Below, in pieces: positions 47,557 through 58,824 of a stretch of 64,000 nt of DNA (position 1 is its first letter; the number at the start of each line of letters is the position of its first letter). The DNA is from Galeopsis tetrahit. Its lineage: Eukaryota > Streptophyta > Magnoliopsida > Lamiales > Lamiaceae. Position numbers and translations under genes: made by a program. Under the pieces are notes generated by a model. The model searched no databases and had not been told where the DNA came from. It saw nothing but the letters and a program-made list of their open reading frames with translations. Location of the stretch: assembly GCA_963675135.1 (NCBI GenBank), contig OY776132.1:1674001-1738000 (forward strand). The letters are read 5' to 3'.

Positions 47557-47789
47557 GGTAAAGTCTAGTATGCACTCGAGTACATGCTGTGCACCCTAGT
47601 CCATGTGCACTTTTCAGTTTACTAATTTACACTTTTTGGTAAATGGTGTTGCACTTTTCAATTATTACTTATACAGTTTAATAATTGAAAAGTGCAACAC
47701 CATTTACCAAAAAGTGTAAGTCAATAACTGAAAAGTGCAACATGGACTAGGGTGCACAACATGCACTCGAGTCCATAGCAGACCAACCC
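47557..47789. mobile_element. Mutator-like hairpin MITE, full copy
   Basis: A 233-bp element made of two arms of about 105 bases that are nearly exact reverse complements around a short centre (TTATACAGTTT). The 9-base duplication TTTTTCTTG flanks it (47548-47556 and 47790-47798). It is related to the 137-bp insert at 22364. The RNA would fold into a long hairpin. Confidence 0.87.
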
Positions 47790-47799
47790 TTTTTCTTGT

Positions 47800-48184
47800 T
47801 TAATCAATCAATTTCCCTACATTATCGTACGTTTAGATGTTTTACAATTGGTATGAACTTTTAATTTGCCCAATAAAAATACCAAACATAGATTTCTCAT
47901 GAGTATACATAATTAATAGTATTCAGTTACACCTTATCTGATATTTTTATTTTTATTTTGGAAGAAAGCAAAAATCTTATATATAAAAAGAATTTCTATA
48001 ATAAGCAGTAATTACAAGCATAAGAAAGGGAAACATATATACTATAATTTCTGCAAAAATAGATAACTTTTTAGATCGAAAAAGAGAAATATCATTGCGG
48101 GAGTACCCGAAGTACTCGTGAAAAAGTAAATCAATCTTGCAATTTGATCAGACTTATTAATGTAATTATTCAATCACCTTGAAC
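47800..48184. other. Downstream flank of the peptide gene
   Basis: The segment 47880-47995 is the inverted counterpart of 21410-21515. No gene seen. Confidence 0.5.
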
Positions 48185-50330
48185 GTATGTGTTTAGAGAT
48201 GTGCACCTGAATTGCTATATACAAGGAATATATACAAATCAAATAAATATGATGTTATCTTTATCCTAAAAGATCTGCTACTTAATTTTAGGAAGCTGAT
48301 TATCTTTATCATCTTTTTTATCTCTAATATCCCCTCAAGTGTGACGTAGGTAAGAGACCAACGCAAAGCTTGGAACGAAACAATTCAAAAGTTGGACGAG
48401 CAAGACTCTTTGTGAAAACATCCGCAACTTGAAGATGCGTCGAAACATTCTTGGTGTCAAGTCTTCCGGAAGAAACTAATTCACAAAAATAAAATGGCAA
48501 TCAATATCGATGTGCTTGGCACGTTTGTGAACCACTGGATTTTGACTTAGGAATAAAGCACTGGTATTATCGCAAAGAAGAAGCGGGCTAGATGTCGTCA
48601 TAGCACAAAGTTCTTTATGTAGTTGGGTGAGCCAAATCATTTCTTGAGCTGTGTTGGCTAGAGCCCGGTACTCAAGACTCACAACTCGAACGAGAGACAG
48701 TCGGTTGCTTCTTTACACTCCACGATACTAAATTATCATCCAAATAAATTGAATAGCTATAGGTTGATCGATATGTATCAACACCAGCGGGCCCAATCCG
48801 CATCAAAATTACCCACCATTTAATTGGACGAGCGACTTAAATTTAGGCCATAATGAGTGGTGCCTTTGACATAGCGAAGAATTCGCTTGACGGCCAGAAA
48901 AAGGATCAACTGTACGTAGGAGACTAAGGAAATTGACTAACGTGGCTCACGGCATAAGATAAGTCGGGGCGAGTGATAGTGAGGTATTGTAAAGCCCCAA
49001 CTAAGGACTTGTAATGAGCAATGTCAGTATACGGGTCACCGTGGTGAACAACTGTTGTGCCAGCAAGTAAGGGGGTAGAGATTGGCTTTGAGTGAAGCAT
49101 GGAGGCCCTAGTGAGAATGTCATTTGCGTACTTAGCTTGGCCAGAAATAAACCCGAGTCAGTGTGCGTGATTTCGAGGCCAAGAAAGTAAGTGAAACGGC
49201 CAAGATCTTTTGTCACGAATTCGGCATTGATGCGAGTAATAAATTGCAAAAGAATAATAGGATTGCTACCTGTGAGAATTATATCATCCACGTAGAGTAA
49301 GAGGAATATTGTGTAATCCGAGCAATGCAGAAAACATAGGGTTGTATCCGATTTGCTGCAGTCGAACCCCAATTTAGCAAGAAAGCCACTCAAACGAGTG
49401 AACCGAGCTCGTGGAGCTTGTCGAAGGCCGTACAAGGCTTTCTTGTGACGACAAACCTGATTGGGGTATTTTGGATCAATAAACCATGGAGATTGAGCCA
49501 TTAAGATCGGCTTATCAAGAAAGTCATTGGGGAATGCATTTTTTACATCCAGTTGGTGCAAAGGCCATTGACAGTGCACGACAATAGATAGAATAACTCG
49601 GACAGTGGCCACACGAACCACGGGCTGAATGTATGGGAGAAGTCGAATCCATAAATTTGAGTAAATCCTTGAGCCACCAATCGTGGTGTGTATCGTTCAA
49701 TAGAGTCATCTGAATTGTACTTGCTTTGGAAAAACTACATTTGGATTAGAGGGGCGAGGAAAAGGCTCCCATGTATCATTTTTGTGTAATGCCAACATCT
49801 CTTTATTCATAACTGAGTACTAATGGAGTTGCTTGATTCTGACCTAAAACCCTTAGGCTACATTTGGAATTTTGGATGGAGGGATTTGATCTATGGATTT
49901 TAAATCTACTATCCAAATCTACTTCACTTGTTTGGATTATGAATGGATTTCAAATACTTAGAACTTTGCTCACACATGTTTTTAGTTAAAATTGAAAGGA
50001 TTTTAAATCCTCACAAAAACCATGTCTTCTGAAATCCATCTATTTTAAAATCCTTTCATTTGAAATATCTTCTCAAATCAAATCCCCTCATCCAAACACA
50101 ACCTTAGGTCCGAAGACTTGGAAAGGGCATATCGAGCAAATCTGTAGTGGCGAGATCAACAAAATGTGAGGACGAGAAATACCAGATTTTGCCCGAGTGA
50201 TTATAGGGTGGGTGTTGGGCGCGAGCTGGGGAGGCCCAGCTAGTAGGTCGGCAAGGGGCCGTGGAGCAGGTTGGGCCATGACATGCTTGGTAGGAGATAT
50301 CGGCTCATGAACTGGATCAGCTGGGCACAT
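48185..50330 (-). pseudogene. Decayed copia element (pol region and LTR)
   Basis: Read on the minus strand from 50330: a spacer with HPIITRAKSGI (50210), then reverse transcriptase with LHQLDVKNAF, ALYGLRQAPRA and YVDDIILTG (49621-49001). RNase H follows, with LEYRALANTAQE and LLLCDNTSA (48682-48476), then a purine tract (CTTGAGGGG) at about 48331-48340 and an LTR-like tail. Stops and frameshifts separate the blocks. A transposon-like insert splits it at 49855-50105. Confidence 0.82.
49855..50105. mobile_element. MITE-like insert in the copia remnant
   Basis: About 250 AT-rich bases with partly inverted ends (CTACATTTGG... and ...CCAAACACAAC) are flanked by the word CCTTAGG. The interior has mirrored phrases GGATTTTAAATC and GATTTTAAATCC-like words. 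The copia reading frame resumes on each side. The superfamily is uncertain; hAT-like ends are possible. Confidence 0.6.
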
Positions 50331-50559
50331 AGTCCAAAATATAAGGAAGAATAAAAAAAATAAAAATAAAAGTGAAGGAAATGACTAATTTAAACCTAGG
50401 TTGAAAATATCGTAACGTTGAAAATATTGAAACCTTAAATTTGATGGACGGTTAGGCATGTGGGAATATAATTGGTGGATAGTGGGAGTATAATATTTAG
50501 CGATTTTAAAAAAATTAATTGTCTACATTTTTTCAATTTTAATTTTTCGATATTCACTC

Positions 50560-51584
50560 GATATTGTTATTACATACAAATATTTATCGATATTTTCAAT
50601 TTTTATACAAATATTGTGGAAACAACTTCCTTTTCAATATCGATATTGATAATCACGATAATTAGATATATCGAGAATATATCTGGCCCATGGACATTAA
50701 AACACACATAGTCAAAATTGGTTGTATTGACTTTTTATTATGGAATATGTTATTATCTTTATATTATGGACTTATAATTATGGATTATGTTATTATCTTT
50801 ATATTATATGGATTTATGGACAATATATGGGTTATGGATTGGGTAGTTATTATTGGTTAATTTGGGTTTACACTTGTGTTACGCATGTTAGTACAATTGT
50901 GTTGGTTTTAGATTAATAATTGCTTAGATACACTATTACAAGATAAGCAATAAAAAAAATCATCAAATATAAGAAAAATGAAAATTCATCAAAAGAAATC
51001 ATTTTTGGTTTAAACCATAATTTTAGTTCGATTTTTTCATTTTTAAAATTTATGATTTTTCAGTTCGATACCCATGTTCCATTGGTATTTCCAGCCTACT
51101 GAATTTTTAACACATATCGTCCACAATATTATAAGACGTATGCTCACCCTCCCTCCCTCCCTCCCCACCCACCCACCCACCTACCTTCCTCGTACAAGTC
51201 CACACAGACAATTTTGACTAAAAATGGGCCCCAGTTTTTTTTACTTTCTTGCTTTTGGACAAGGCCTGCAGCAGGGGTATTTGAATTCCGAATATGACAA
51301 AATATATATGCTAATTTAATAAAACAAAACATAATATTAAATAAATATTGAGATCACTTCTATTGACCATATATCTTGACTTTTGAGTGAGGGAAAGTTG
51401 GTGGAAATAACGTTAAATATTTTCATGCTACTATTCCTCTCTATATATAATACATTTCCATTACTCATTTTCTTCAACCTACTTCATTGCTTACGCTACT
51501 ATAATTCTCTCCCTTTCAAATCTTCAATCTTCTATATTAATTTATCTCTATCATCCGAGCACCAAGCATCAGATCATATTCTCG
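50560..51584 (+). promoter_or_regulatory. Promoter region of TPS copy E
   Basis: 50560-50730 is nearly identical to 26608-26749 (distal region of copy A). From about 50740 on it follows the distal and proximal promoter of copy B (28065-29008). W-box cores lie at 51363-51368 and 51376-51381, and a TATA-like stretch lies at about 51441-51452. This preserves the A/B spacer as it was before the LINE entered at 26750. Confidence 0.68.
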
Positions 51585-53990
51585 ATGGAGGCCGAAAGAA
51601 GATCAGGAAACTACGGAAAGAGTTCGTGGGATAGCAATTACATTCAGTGTCTCACCACTCCTTATGGCGTAAGATAACTAACCATGATTTAGCTACAGAC
51701 TAAAATTGTCGATCAGATTAAAATTTATTGTCATGATTTAGCTACAGACTTACATTATTAATTAAATCATTGTTTTTATTGGAAATGCAGGCTATTGAGT
51801 ATGTAGAGAAAGCTGAGAAGCTGAAAGAATATGTGAAAACAATGATTGAGGGAACTACGGATGCGTTAGCTCAACTTGAACTTATCGACGATTTGCAAAG
51901 GCTTGATGTATCTCACTACTTCGTGGATTCCGTACAAAACATACTGGAGAGAATTTATGGTGATGGTAAAAACATGATGAACAAAGATTTGCATGCAACT
52001 GCTCTCAAATTTAGACTTCTCAGGCAACATGGCTACCATGTCTATCAAGGTGAATATCTCTCTCTCTCTCTCATTAATTAAATGATTTAAATTGTGTTCA
52101 ATTTTAGTCCAATATTTTGTTCTTTTTTCAATTTTTGTGTCAATTTTTAGTCATGTCTGTTTTTTCTATTTTCAATTTGGGTAAATTTTGGTGTCAATTT
52201 TGTTATTTTTGGTGTTTAATTTTGGCATATTACAAGTCAATTTCTGTCCAAAATGATCAAAATTGAAATAATTAACAAGATACATAACTAAACACTGGGC
52301 ACGGCCTAAGTTACAAGACGAATCGTGGTATTAATTATACAACCATTTTATTCAATTTTTTGGGCTTTAATTTTACTTTCTGTTTTTTTGACAAGTATAT
52401 TCATTATATAAATTGCAGAGGTCTTCACTGGTTTCATGGACGACATGGGAAATTTCAAGGCAAGCTTGGGTGATGATGTGAAAGGCCTTCTTTCTTTGTA
52501 TGAAGCTTCATTCTTGTCAATGGAAGGTGAACCAATTTTGGATTCTGCCAAAGATTTCTCGACACTTCATCTTGCGAAAAAGCTCGAGCAATTCACGACA
52601 GACCAGAGTTCAGTCAATCAAATCAGACATGCCTTGGAGATTCCACTTCACTGGAGAGTCCCCAAACTCCAAGCAAAATGGTTCATAAACGTCTACGAGA
52701 GTAGACCCGATTCAAACCTTACTTTGCTCGAATTCGCTAAGTTGTATTACAACATTGCACAAGCAAGTTATCAAGACGATATGAAACGCATGTATATAGA
52801 ATTTTAAAAAAAAATATGTCGTTTTATAATATTTGTTTCTATATTTAGAATTAGTTCTAACAATTTTAATTTCAATTATATAATAGGGGGCATAGAAGGA
52901 GTGGTCTAGGAGAAAAGTTGACCTTCGCCAGGGACCGACTGGCTGAGAGTTTCTTATGGGCTGTGGGATTTACTCCCGAACCTGAATTTGGATATACGAG
53001 GGAGATTATGACTAAAGTTGCTGGAATGGTGTCGGTCATAGACGACATATACGACGTATATGGCACGTTGGAGGAAATCGAATTGTTTACGAAGATCATT
53101 GAAAGGTGGGACATTAATGAATTGGAGAGCCTTCCCCTTTACATGCAAATTTGTTTCCTCGATCTCAACAACTTCGTCAACGAATTGGCGTACCACGTTC
53201 TCAAGGAACAAGGCTTCAACTGTATCTCAAACCTTAGGAGACTGGTATGCATACACACACTTTTTTTTCTAATTAATCAGATGTTTGTATAATGTAATGT
53301 GTGTACTAATAGTTGTATTTTATTACATATTTCAGTGGATAGAGTTGTGTCAAACATACATCATAGAAGCAAGATGGTATCACAGTGGGTATTATCCCAA
53401 AACGAATGAGTATCTCAATAATGGCTGGATTTCGATTTCGGGTCCGATAGTTCTTATGTATGGCTACTTTTGCCTCACAAACAACATAAACAAGGAGGAT
53501 GTGAAGATATGGGTAAATTGCAATTTTGGTCCCATGAGAATTTGGGCTAACGAAAATAGTCCTATTGAACAAATTATCTTGGACCAAAAATGCAATTCAT
53601 CCAAAAATACACATATGTTGATATTTTCCTATTGGCCTTCATTTTCTTATATTGATATTTATGATGAATTATGGTACACAGGAGGAAATTAAGAGAGGGG
53701 ATGTTCCAAAGTCAATTCAGTGTTATATGCACGAGACAGGGTGTTCTGAAGAGGAAGCTCGAGTGTACGTAAGGAATCTGATTTACGAGCTCTGGAAGAA
53801 GATGAACCAAGAAATCTTACTGGCAGAGGAGCCCTTCAAGAATTTTGGAATAACAGCGTTGAATCTTGTCCGAATGTCGTTGTGCTTCTACTTGAATTAT
53901 GGAGATGGTTTTGGTGTTAATCCAAATTCGGAGACGAAGAAGAATTTGGTTTTACTCATTGTTAATCCCATACCTATGTCATCCACATGA
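51585..53990 (+). CDS. Terpene synthase copy E lacking the NSE/DTE motif
   Basis: Exons 51585-51668, 51791-52049, 52419-52791, 52887-53244, 53336-53512 and 53682-53990. Exon 3 is six bases shorter at its end than in other copies (ISR replaced by one Met), with phase kept. Exon 5 has lost its last 24 codons, including DDFGTSS, plus the start of intron 5. The deletion joins GAAGATATGG to GTAAATTGC, and the GTAAAT there can serve as a donor in the right phase. A continuous 519-residue protein is therefore possible. DDIYD and RDR remain. Loss of the second metal-binding motif makes synthase activity unlikely. Without splicing at that site the frame stops in the intron. Best viewed as a pseudoenzyme or pseudogene. 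The C-terminus ends MSST like copy A. Confidence 0.82.
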
Positions 53991-54749
53991 ACAAACCTTT
54001 CAAGCAGCAGAAGAATTAAATTAGTTCACTAATAACCCAATTTTATTCCTATTTTTATAGTTGCATTGTATTCTTCTTGACATGTACAGAGATTTTTTAT
54101 TTCACATATGTACTCCCGATTCGGGTATTATTCATTTTTCAATTGAATATGCAATTACACTTCTCAATATTAATGGTGCTTTAATTCGAGAATATGTAGT
54201 TTGTAGAGAGGAATTCGTTGTCTAGGTGCACTTTTTTGATCGGCAATGTAATAGAGCTTGTTACACTTTTGTTTTGCCCACTATTATATGGAGATGGTTT
54301 TTGATCTAACCATCTCAGTTGACCTAATTATATGGCTTTTATCCATATAAAAATCTTACTTTCATTCCCCAACCAAATCTTACACTTTAGGCACACTTCC
54401 TCCCTCTCACGATATATATTATATCAACTTACTATTTACTTTCTTTTCCCTTCATCGAAAATCATGGGTAATGACCGAAAATCGAGGGTGTATTTCACTA
54501 TATAATGGGAATCATAGGTAATGACCGAAAATCGGGGGTGTATTTCACTAGATAATGGGCACCCGTCCTTTTGGTGAAATGACGGTTTACAATACAATTC
54601 TTAATATTGTATGAGTGAGAAAAGAGAGTTCTATCAAAAGTGAGAATTCGGTGAGAGAAGACCTCGAGATGGTTCCCCTCATCGTGTGACGTGGCGCTGA
54701 GCTCAATGATTTTGTTGGGTTTCGGTGCCGTCGGCCGCCACACGTACTC
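53991..54749. other. Downstream of TPS copy E; no gene seen
   Basis: Contains a short direct repeat (phrase GTAATGACCGAAAATCG, at about 54468 and 54514). No gene was recognised. Confidence 0.5.
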
Positions 54750-55842
54750 GGGTTACACGAACGGGCTCAGACACGTGTCGGGATTCTATCGGGACTAGTG
54801 GAGATAACCAAACACAAAGATGGGTAGCTTTTCATCCTTACTGTTCTCCACTCTCCAATCTAACGTTACATCATGCTTCTCATCTCATTTCCAATAGAGA
54901 GGGTATGGGAAGGCTGCCAAGAATAGAATTAGGGCAACGACAAGTTGGCCCTTGTGTGTAGGCCTAATGGCCAAAACCACACTTGGGTTAAATCTCAACA
55001 TTCTCCACCTTTTTTGTCATCCCCAACTACAATCCACAATCCACAAACAATTTAATTAGTCATCATCGCCCAACCCACTTCCACATACCTGCAAAAGACA
55101 ACACACAAAGAAACACACCAAGTTTGTCTACGTACGTAGAAGTTAGTCCACAAAGAAAACTCAGATAGTGCTCCACCTCAATTGGAGCAATCACAGAGAT
55201 TCACAAAGAGAAACACAAAGATAAGCTCCACCTCACTGGAAGCATTCACAAATATTCACACAAAGGCACAAAGACATGATATCATAACGTATACATAGCT
55301 CACAAAGATAAAATCACTCCACCTTACTAGAAATGATCTCTAAACACAAATAAACATGCAACTAGATGAATATGGGGTAGGGGAAAACATGAAACCACAA
55401 TGTATGAAGTCATGCATAACACACATACATATAAACATATACTAATAATTTTCACAGAACCCTAGTAACCATTCCCCCACTTTTTTCACTGGCCCATCAT
55501 CTACTCATGCATCACAAAGAAAATTACAGAGCAACTCAAAGATAAAGATATAAGCACAAAGAAAATCCACAAAGAAAATAACCACAAAGACACCAAGCAA
55601 ATTACATGCATCAAGAGATTAACCACAAATCGACTTATAAAAATTGCACAAAGATAAATACACGAAGACACTAAGCACAAAGGATAATCAACCACAAAGA
55701 ATAATATATCACAGAGAACAAGCGGAAGAAATAACATTTACGATGCACAAAGACGTAAATAAAATTACAAAGAGACAGGACTCACAAAGATACCCTAAAA
55801 TCTAAAGCACACAAATCCAATCAAACTAAACCAATGCAGAAC

Positions 55843-55952
55843 GACGAAGTTGGATAGCTCAAGTGGTTAGAGCACAACTATGGCTTTAGATCCTGGGTTC
55901 GAGTCATGGGGAGGGAAAAAGGGATGGGTATTTAATGTAATTCAAAAAAAAA
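55843..55952 (+). mobile_element. tRNA-derived SINE, copy 2
   Basis: A 110-bp copy with GATAGCTCAAGTGGTTAG (A box) and GGGTTCGAGTC (B box) and an A-rich tail. The 16-base duplication TAAACCAATGCAGAAC lies on both sides (55827-55842 and 55953-55968). Confidence 0.88.
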
Positions 55953-56016
55953 TAAACCAATGCAGAACAATTACCAGAAATCTGTATCATAAATAATTTC
56001 AGCACTAATTAATCCA

Positions 56017-56118
56017 TCAAAAATGGTTAGAGTACCACACCTTAGGTCCTGGGTTCGAGTCATGGGAAAGGGAAAAAAGGGATGGGTATTTAACTTCCAT
56101 AAAAAAAAAAAAAAAACA
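56017..56118 (+). mobile_element. tRNA-derived SINE, copy 3 (5'-shortened)
   Basis: Same family, lacking the first half of the A box but keeping GGTTAGAG, the B box and a long A tail. The 13-base duplication ACTAATTAATCCA lies at 56004-56016 and 56119-56131. Confidence 0.85.
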
Positions 56119-56600
56119 ACTAATTAATCCAATTAATTAACAGAAGTTAAAATAATTGCATTATATTGATCAAGTGCACAACAAAACATAGGTGAAAAAT
56201 AAATTATGTCCTACAACTCAAATAAATTTTAAAAAATTAAGCCCTATTGCCCTACTGCAACCCTACTAAATCAAAATGACTAATTCACTATCTTCAGCTC
56301 CCAATAGTAACAAATGCGACAGAAAAACAAAACAAAACAAATAAATGGAGATAACGGGCTCAGACACGTGTCGGGATTCTATCGGGACTAGTGGAGATAA
56401 CCAAACACAAAAATGGATAGCTCTTCACCCTTACTGTTCTCCACTCTCCAATCTAACGTTTACATCACGCGTCTCATCTCATTTCCAATAGAGAGGGTAT
56501 GGGAAGGCTGCCAAGAATAGAATTAGGGCAACAACAAGTTGGGCCCTTGTGAGTTGTGTGTAGGCCCAATGGCCAAAACCACACTTGGGCTAAATCCCAA

Positions 56601-56824
56601 TAGATTTCATTTTATATCTCTTTTCTTTTACATTAGTTTGTTCGGTAATTCTTATTGTAGTCAAATTTTACAAAGTGACTACATAGTCACTTTGTCGAAT
56701 CGCGCCACGTGGCATAGTAAACGTCGTAATGATCTACTACCTGTTATACAGGTTTAAGTTATTTATATCATTTTTTAAATTGTATTTTGTTATTTACTAT
56801 ATTACCCTTCTTTTATTTAAATTA

Positions 56825-56863
<39 letters not shown>

Positions 56864-58824
56864 CTACCCTTTCTTTATACATATATTATTATTTTTAAAA
56901 TTAAATAAACCAATCCAAAATTTAATTAAATAATAAATTAGTTAAATTAGAAATTATATTTTTTTTCCAATTCCAATTAGACTGGCACGATTCTTAAGAA
57001 TTTTGAGAATAACTTATTTCTCTCCAAATTTAATTTGACTTTTTTTTTAATTTGATTTTTTTTTGTTAATAAATTGATTTGATTTGTTATATATTAAATA
57101 AAATTATTGTTCTACCCTTTCTTTATACAAATATTATTATTTTTAAAATTAAATAAACCAATCCAAAATTTAATTAAATAATAAATTAGTTAAATTAGAA
57201 ATTATATTTTTTTTCCCAATTCCAATTAGACTGGCACGATTCTTAAGAATTTTGAGAATAACTTATTTCTCTCCAAATTTAATTTGACTTTTTTTTTAAT
57301 TTGATTTTTTTTTGTTAATAAATTGATTTGATTTGTTTTTTTGTTATTAATTTTATTAATAACATGAGGGTAAGTATGTAATTTTAACATTACATATTTT
57401 AATTAAATTAATAAATATAATAAATTATTTTATTGTATAAGGATAAAATGTAATTTTACAATAATATATTTTAATTAATTTAATTTAATAGAAAATACAA
57501 ATTTACGATACATTAGATTTTTGCCAAAAACTTATATACAATATTTCACAATAGGTTTATGGTGCAATTTGACCTTTTCTTCTATTTCTAACCGCTAGCC
57601 TGTTTCTTCTTTTTCTCCCTTCTTCTTCTGCGCATCTTTCTTCTCTCTTCTGCTTTGTGCGGTTCCTTCTTTTTCTCCCTGCGCAGCTTTCTTCTCTCTT
57701 CTCTTCTGCGATGTGAAGCGTTCCATTAAAAAAAAAAAAACCTTCAAAAATCTGAACAAAATTTTCTGATCGTGATGCGCTAAAAAAAACTTCAGTAAAT
57801 CTGTTCTGTTTCAGATTTCTGATCTGCTAATTACAAAACAAGGCGATATGAATAAATTCATGAATGAAAAAAAAAATCAACAATAATACCATACACAAAT
57901 TTATTCCAATTAATTGTTGATAATTATGTCTTTGTAATTTGAGGGATTGATAACTATTCAACATGATTGTGTTTTTCGTGTTTTTAATTAACTCTCAATA
58001 ATGACGTTTTATTTATACAGTAACCCATCTTTCTTTATAAAGTAATACACTTGTGTTTATATAGTAACACATTTTTCTGTGTTACTTTAAGGTCAAATAT
58101 GTGTTACTCAATAGCCAATTGTGTGGTACTTGTCCTTACAGTAACACGTATTTTTCCATACAGTAACAAATAATTGTATTTATATTAACACGGATTAAGA
58201 ACAAATTTTTTTATTTTATCCTTTCTTAAATTAATTTGTATTAATATTTTCTGTGAAAAGTCAATTTATGTATTATTTGTACTTACAGTAACACATATTT
58301 GGTCTTACAGTAACATATAACTACCTTATAGTAACACAAACCTGAAACCTGTTATCCTGTTAGCCTCCTGCGCGCGACTTTTGCGCGATTTTTAAGGAAA
58401 TATTCGTTTGACCGGTCAAACCCGCTACAGATCCGCGAATTTTTGACCCTTCCTTAAATATACTAATATTTCACGTGAAATATTGCACATAAATGCGGCC
58501 CTAGATTTTTAATGGCTTAAATTAACTGACTGATACGGTAGTCATTACGACACTCTACTACATGTAGAAGATCCCTGATTTATTTTATGTTTTTCATCGA
58601 AAATATTACTTTGGTGGAGTATTTAATTTCCTAACGTAGTCGAATTCGAACTTTTGTGTTTTTAATCGAAAATATTACTTTGGTGAAGTATTTAATTTCC
58701 CAACAGAGTCGAATTTGAACTTCAAGTACTTTTTAGTTGGACTTATCACAAATAACAGCTCTACGGTCACTCTAAATAAAAAGGTGGAAGCAACCAATGT
58801 TTAGAAAAACCGCGCGAGAAGCCA
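56601..58824. other. AT-rich spacer with a 248-bp tandem duplication
   Basis: A (TA)n run lies at about 56831-56856. The unit 56856-57103 is repeated almost exactly at 57104-57345. From 58010 to 58350 the phrase GTAACACAT and close variants recur about a dozen times. No gene was found. The last 60 bases before 58825 would be the leader of the MYG1-like gene. Confidence 0.6.

Larger units (their letters stand above)
54750..56600 (-). mobile_element. Non-coding LTR element (LARD-like) with nested SINEs
   Basis: A direct repeat of about 240 bases occurs at about 54757-54996 and 56355-56595 (phrases ACGGGCTCAGACACGTGTCGG and GGGAAGGCTGCCAAGAATAG). On the minus strand the left copy begins TGTTGAGATTTAACCC just after a purine-rich AAGGTGGAGAA, as a 3' LTR would. 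The interior has no pol gene and consists largely of CACAAAGA-type phrases. Two SINEs have inserted in it. The outer LTR ends are not clear. Confidence 0.68.
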
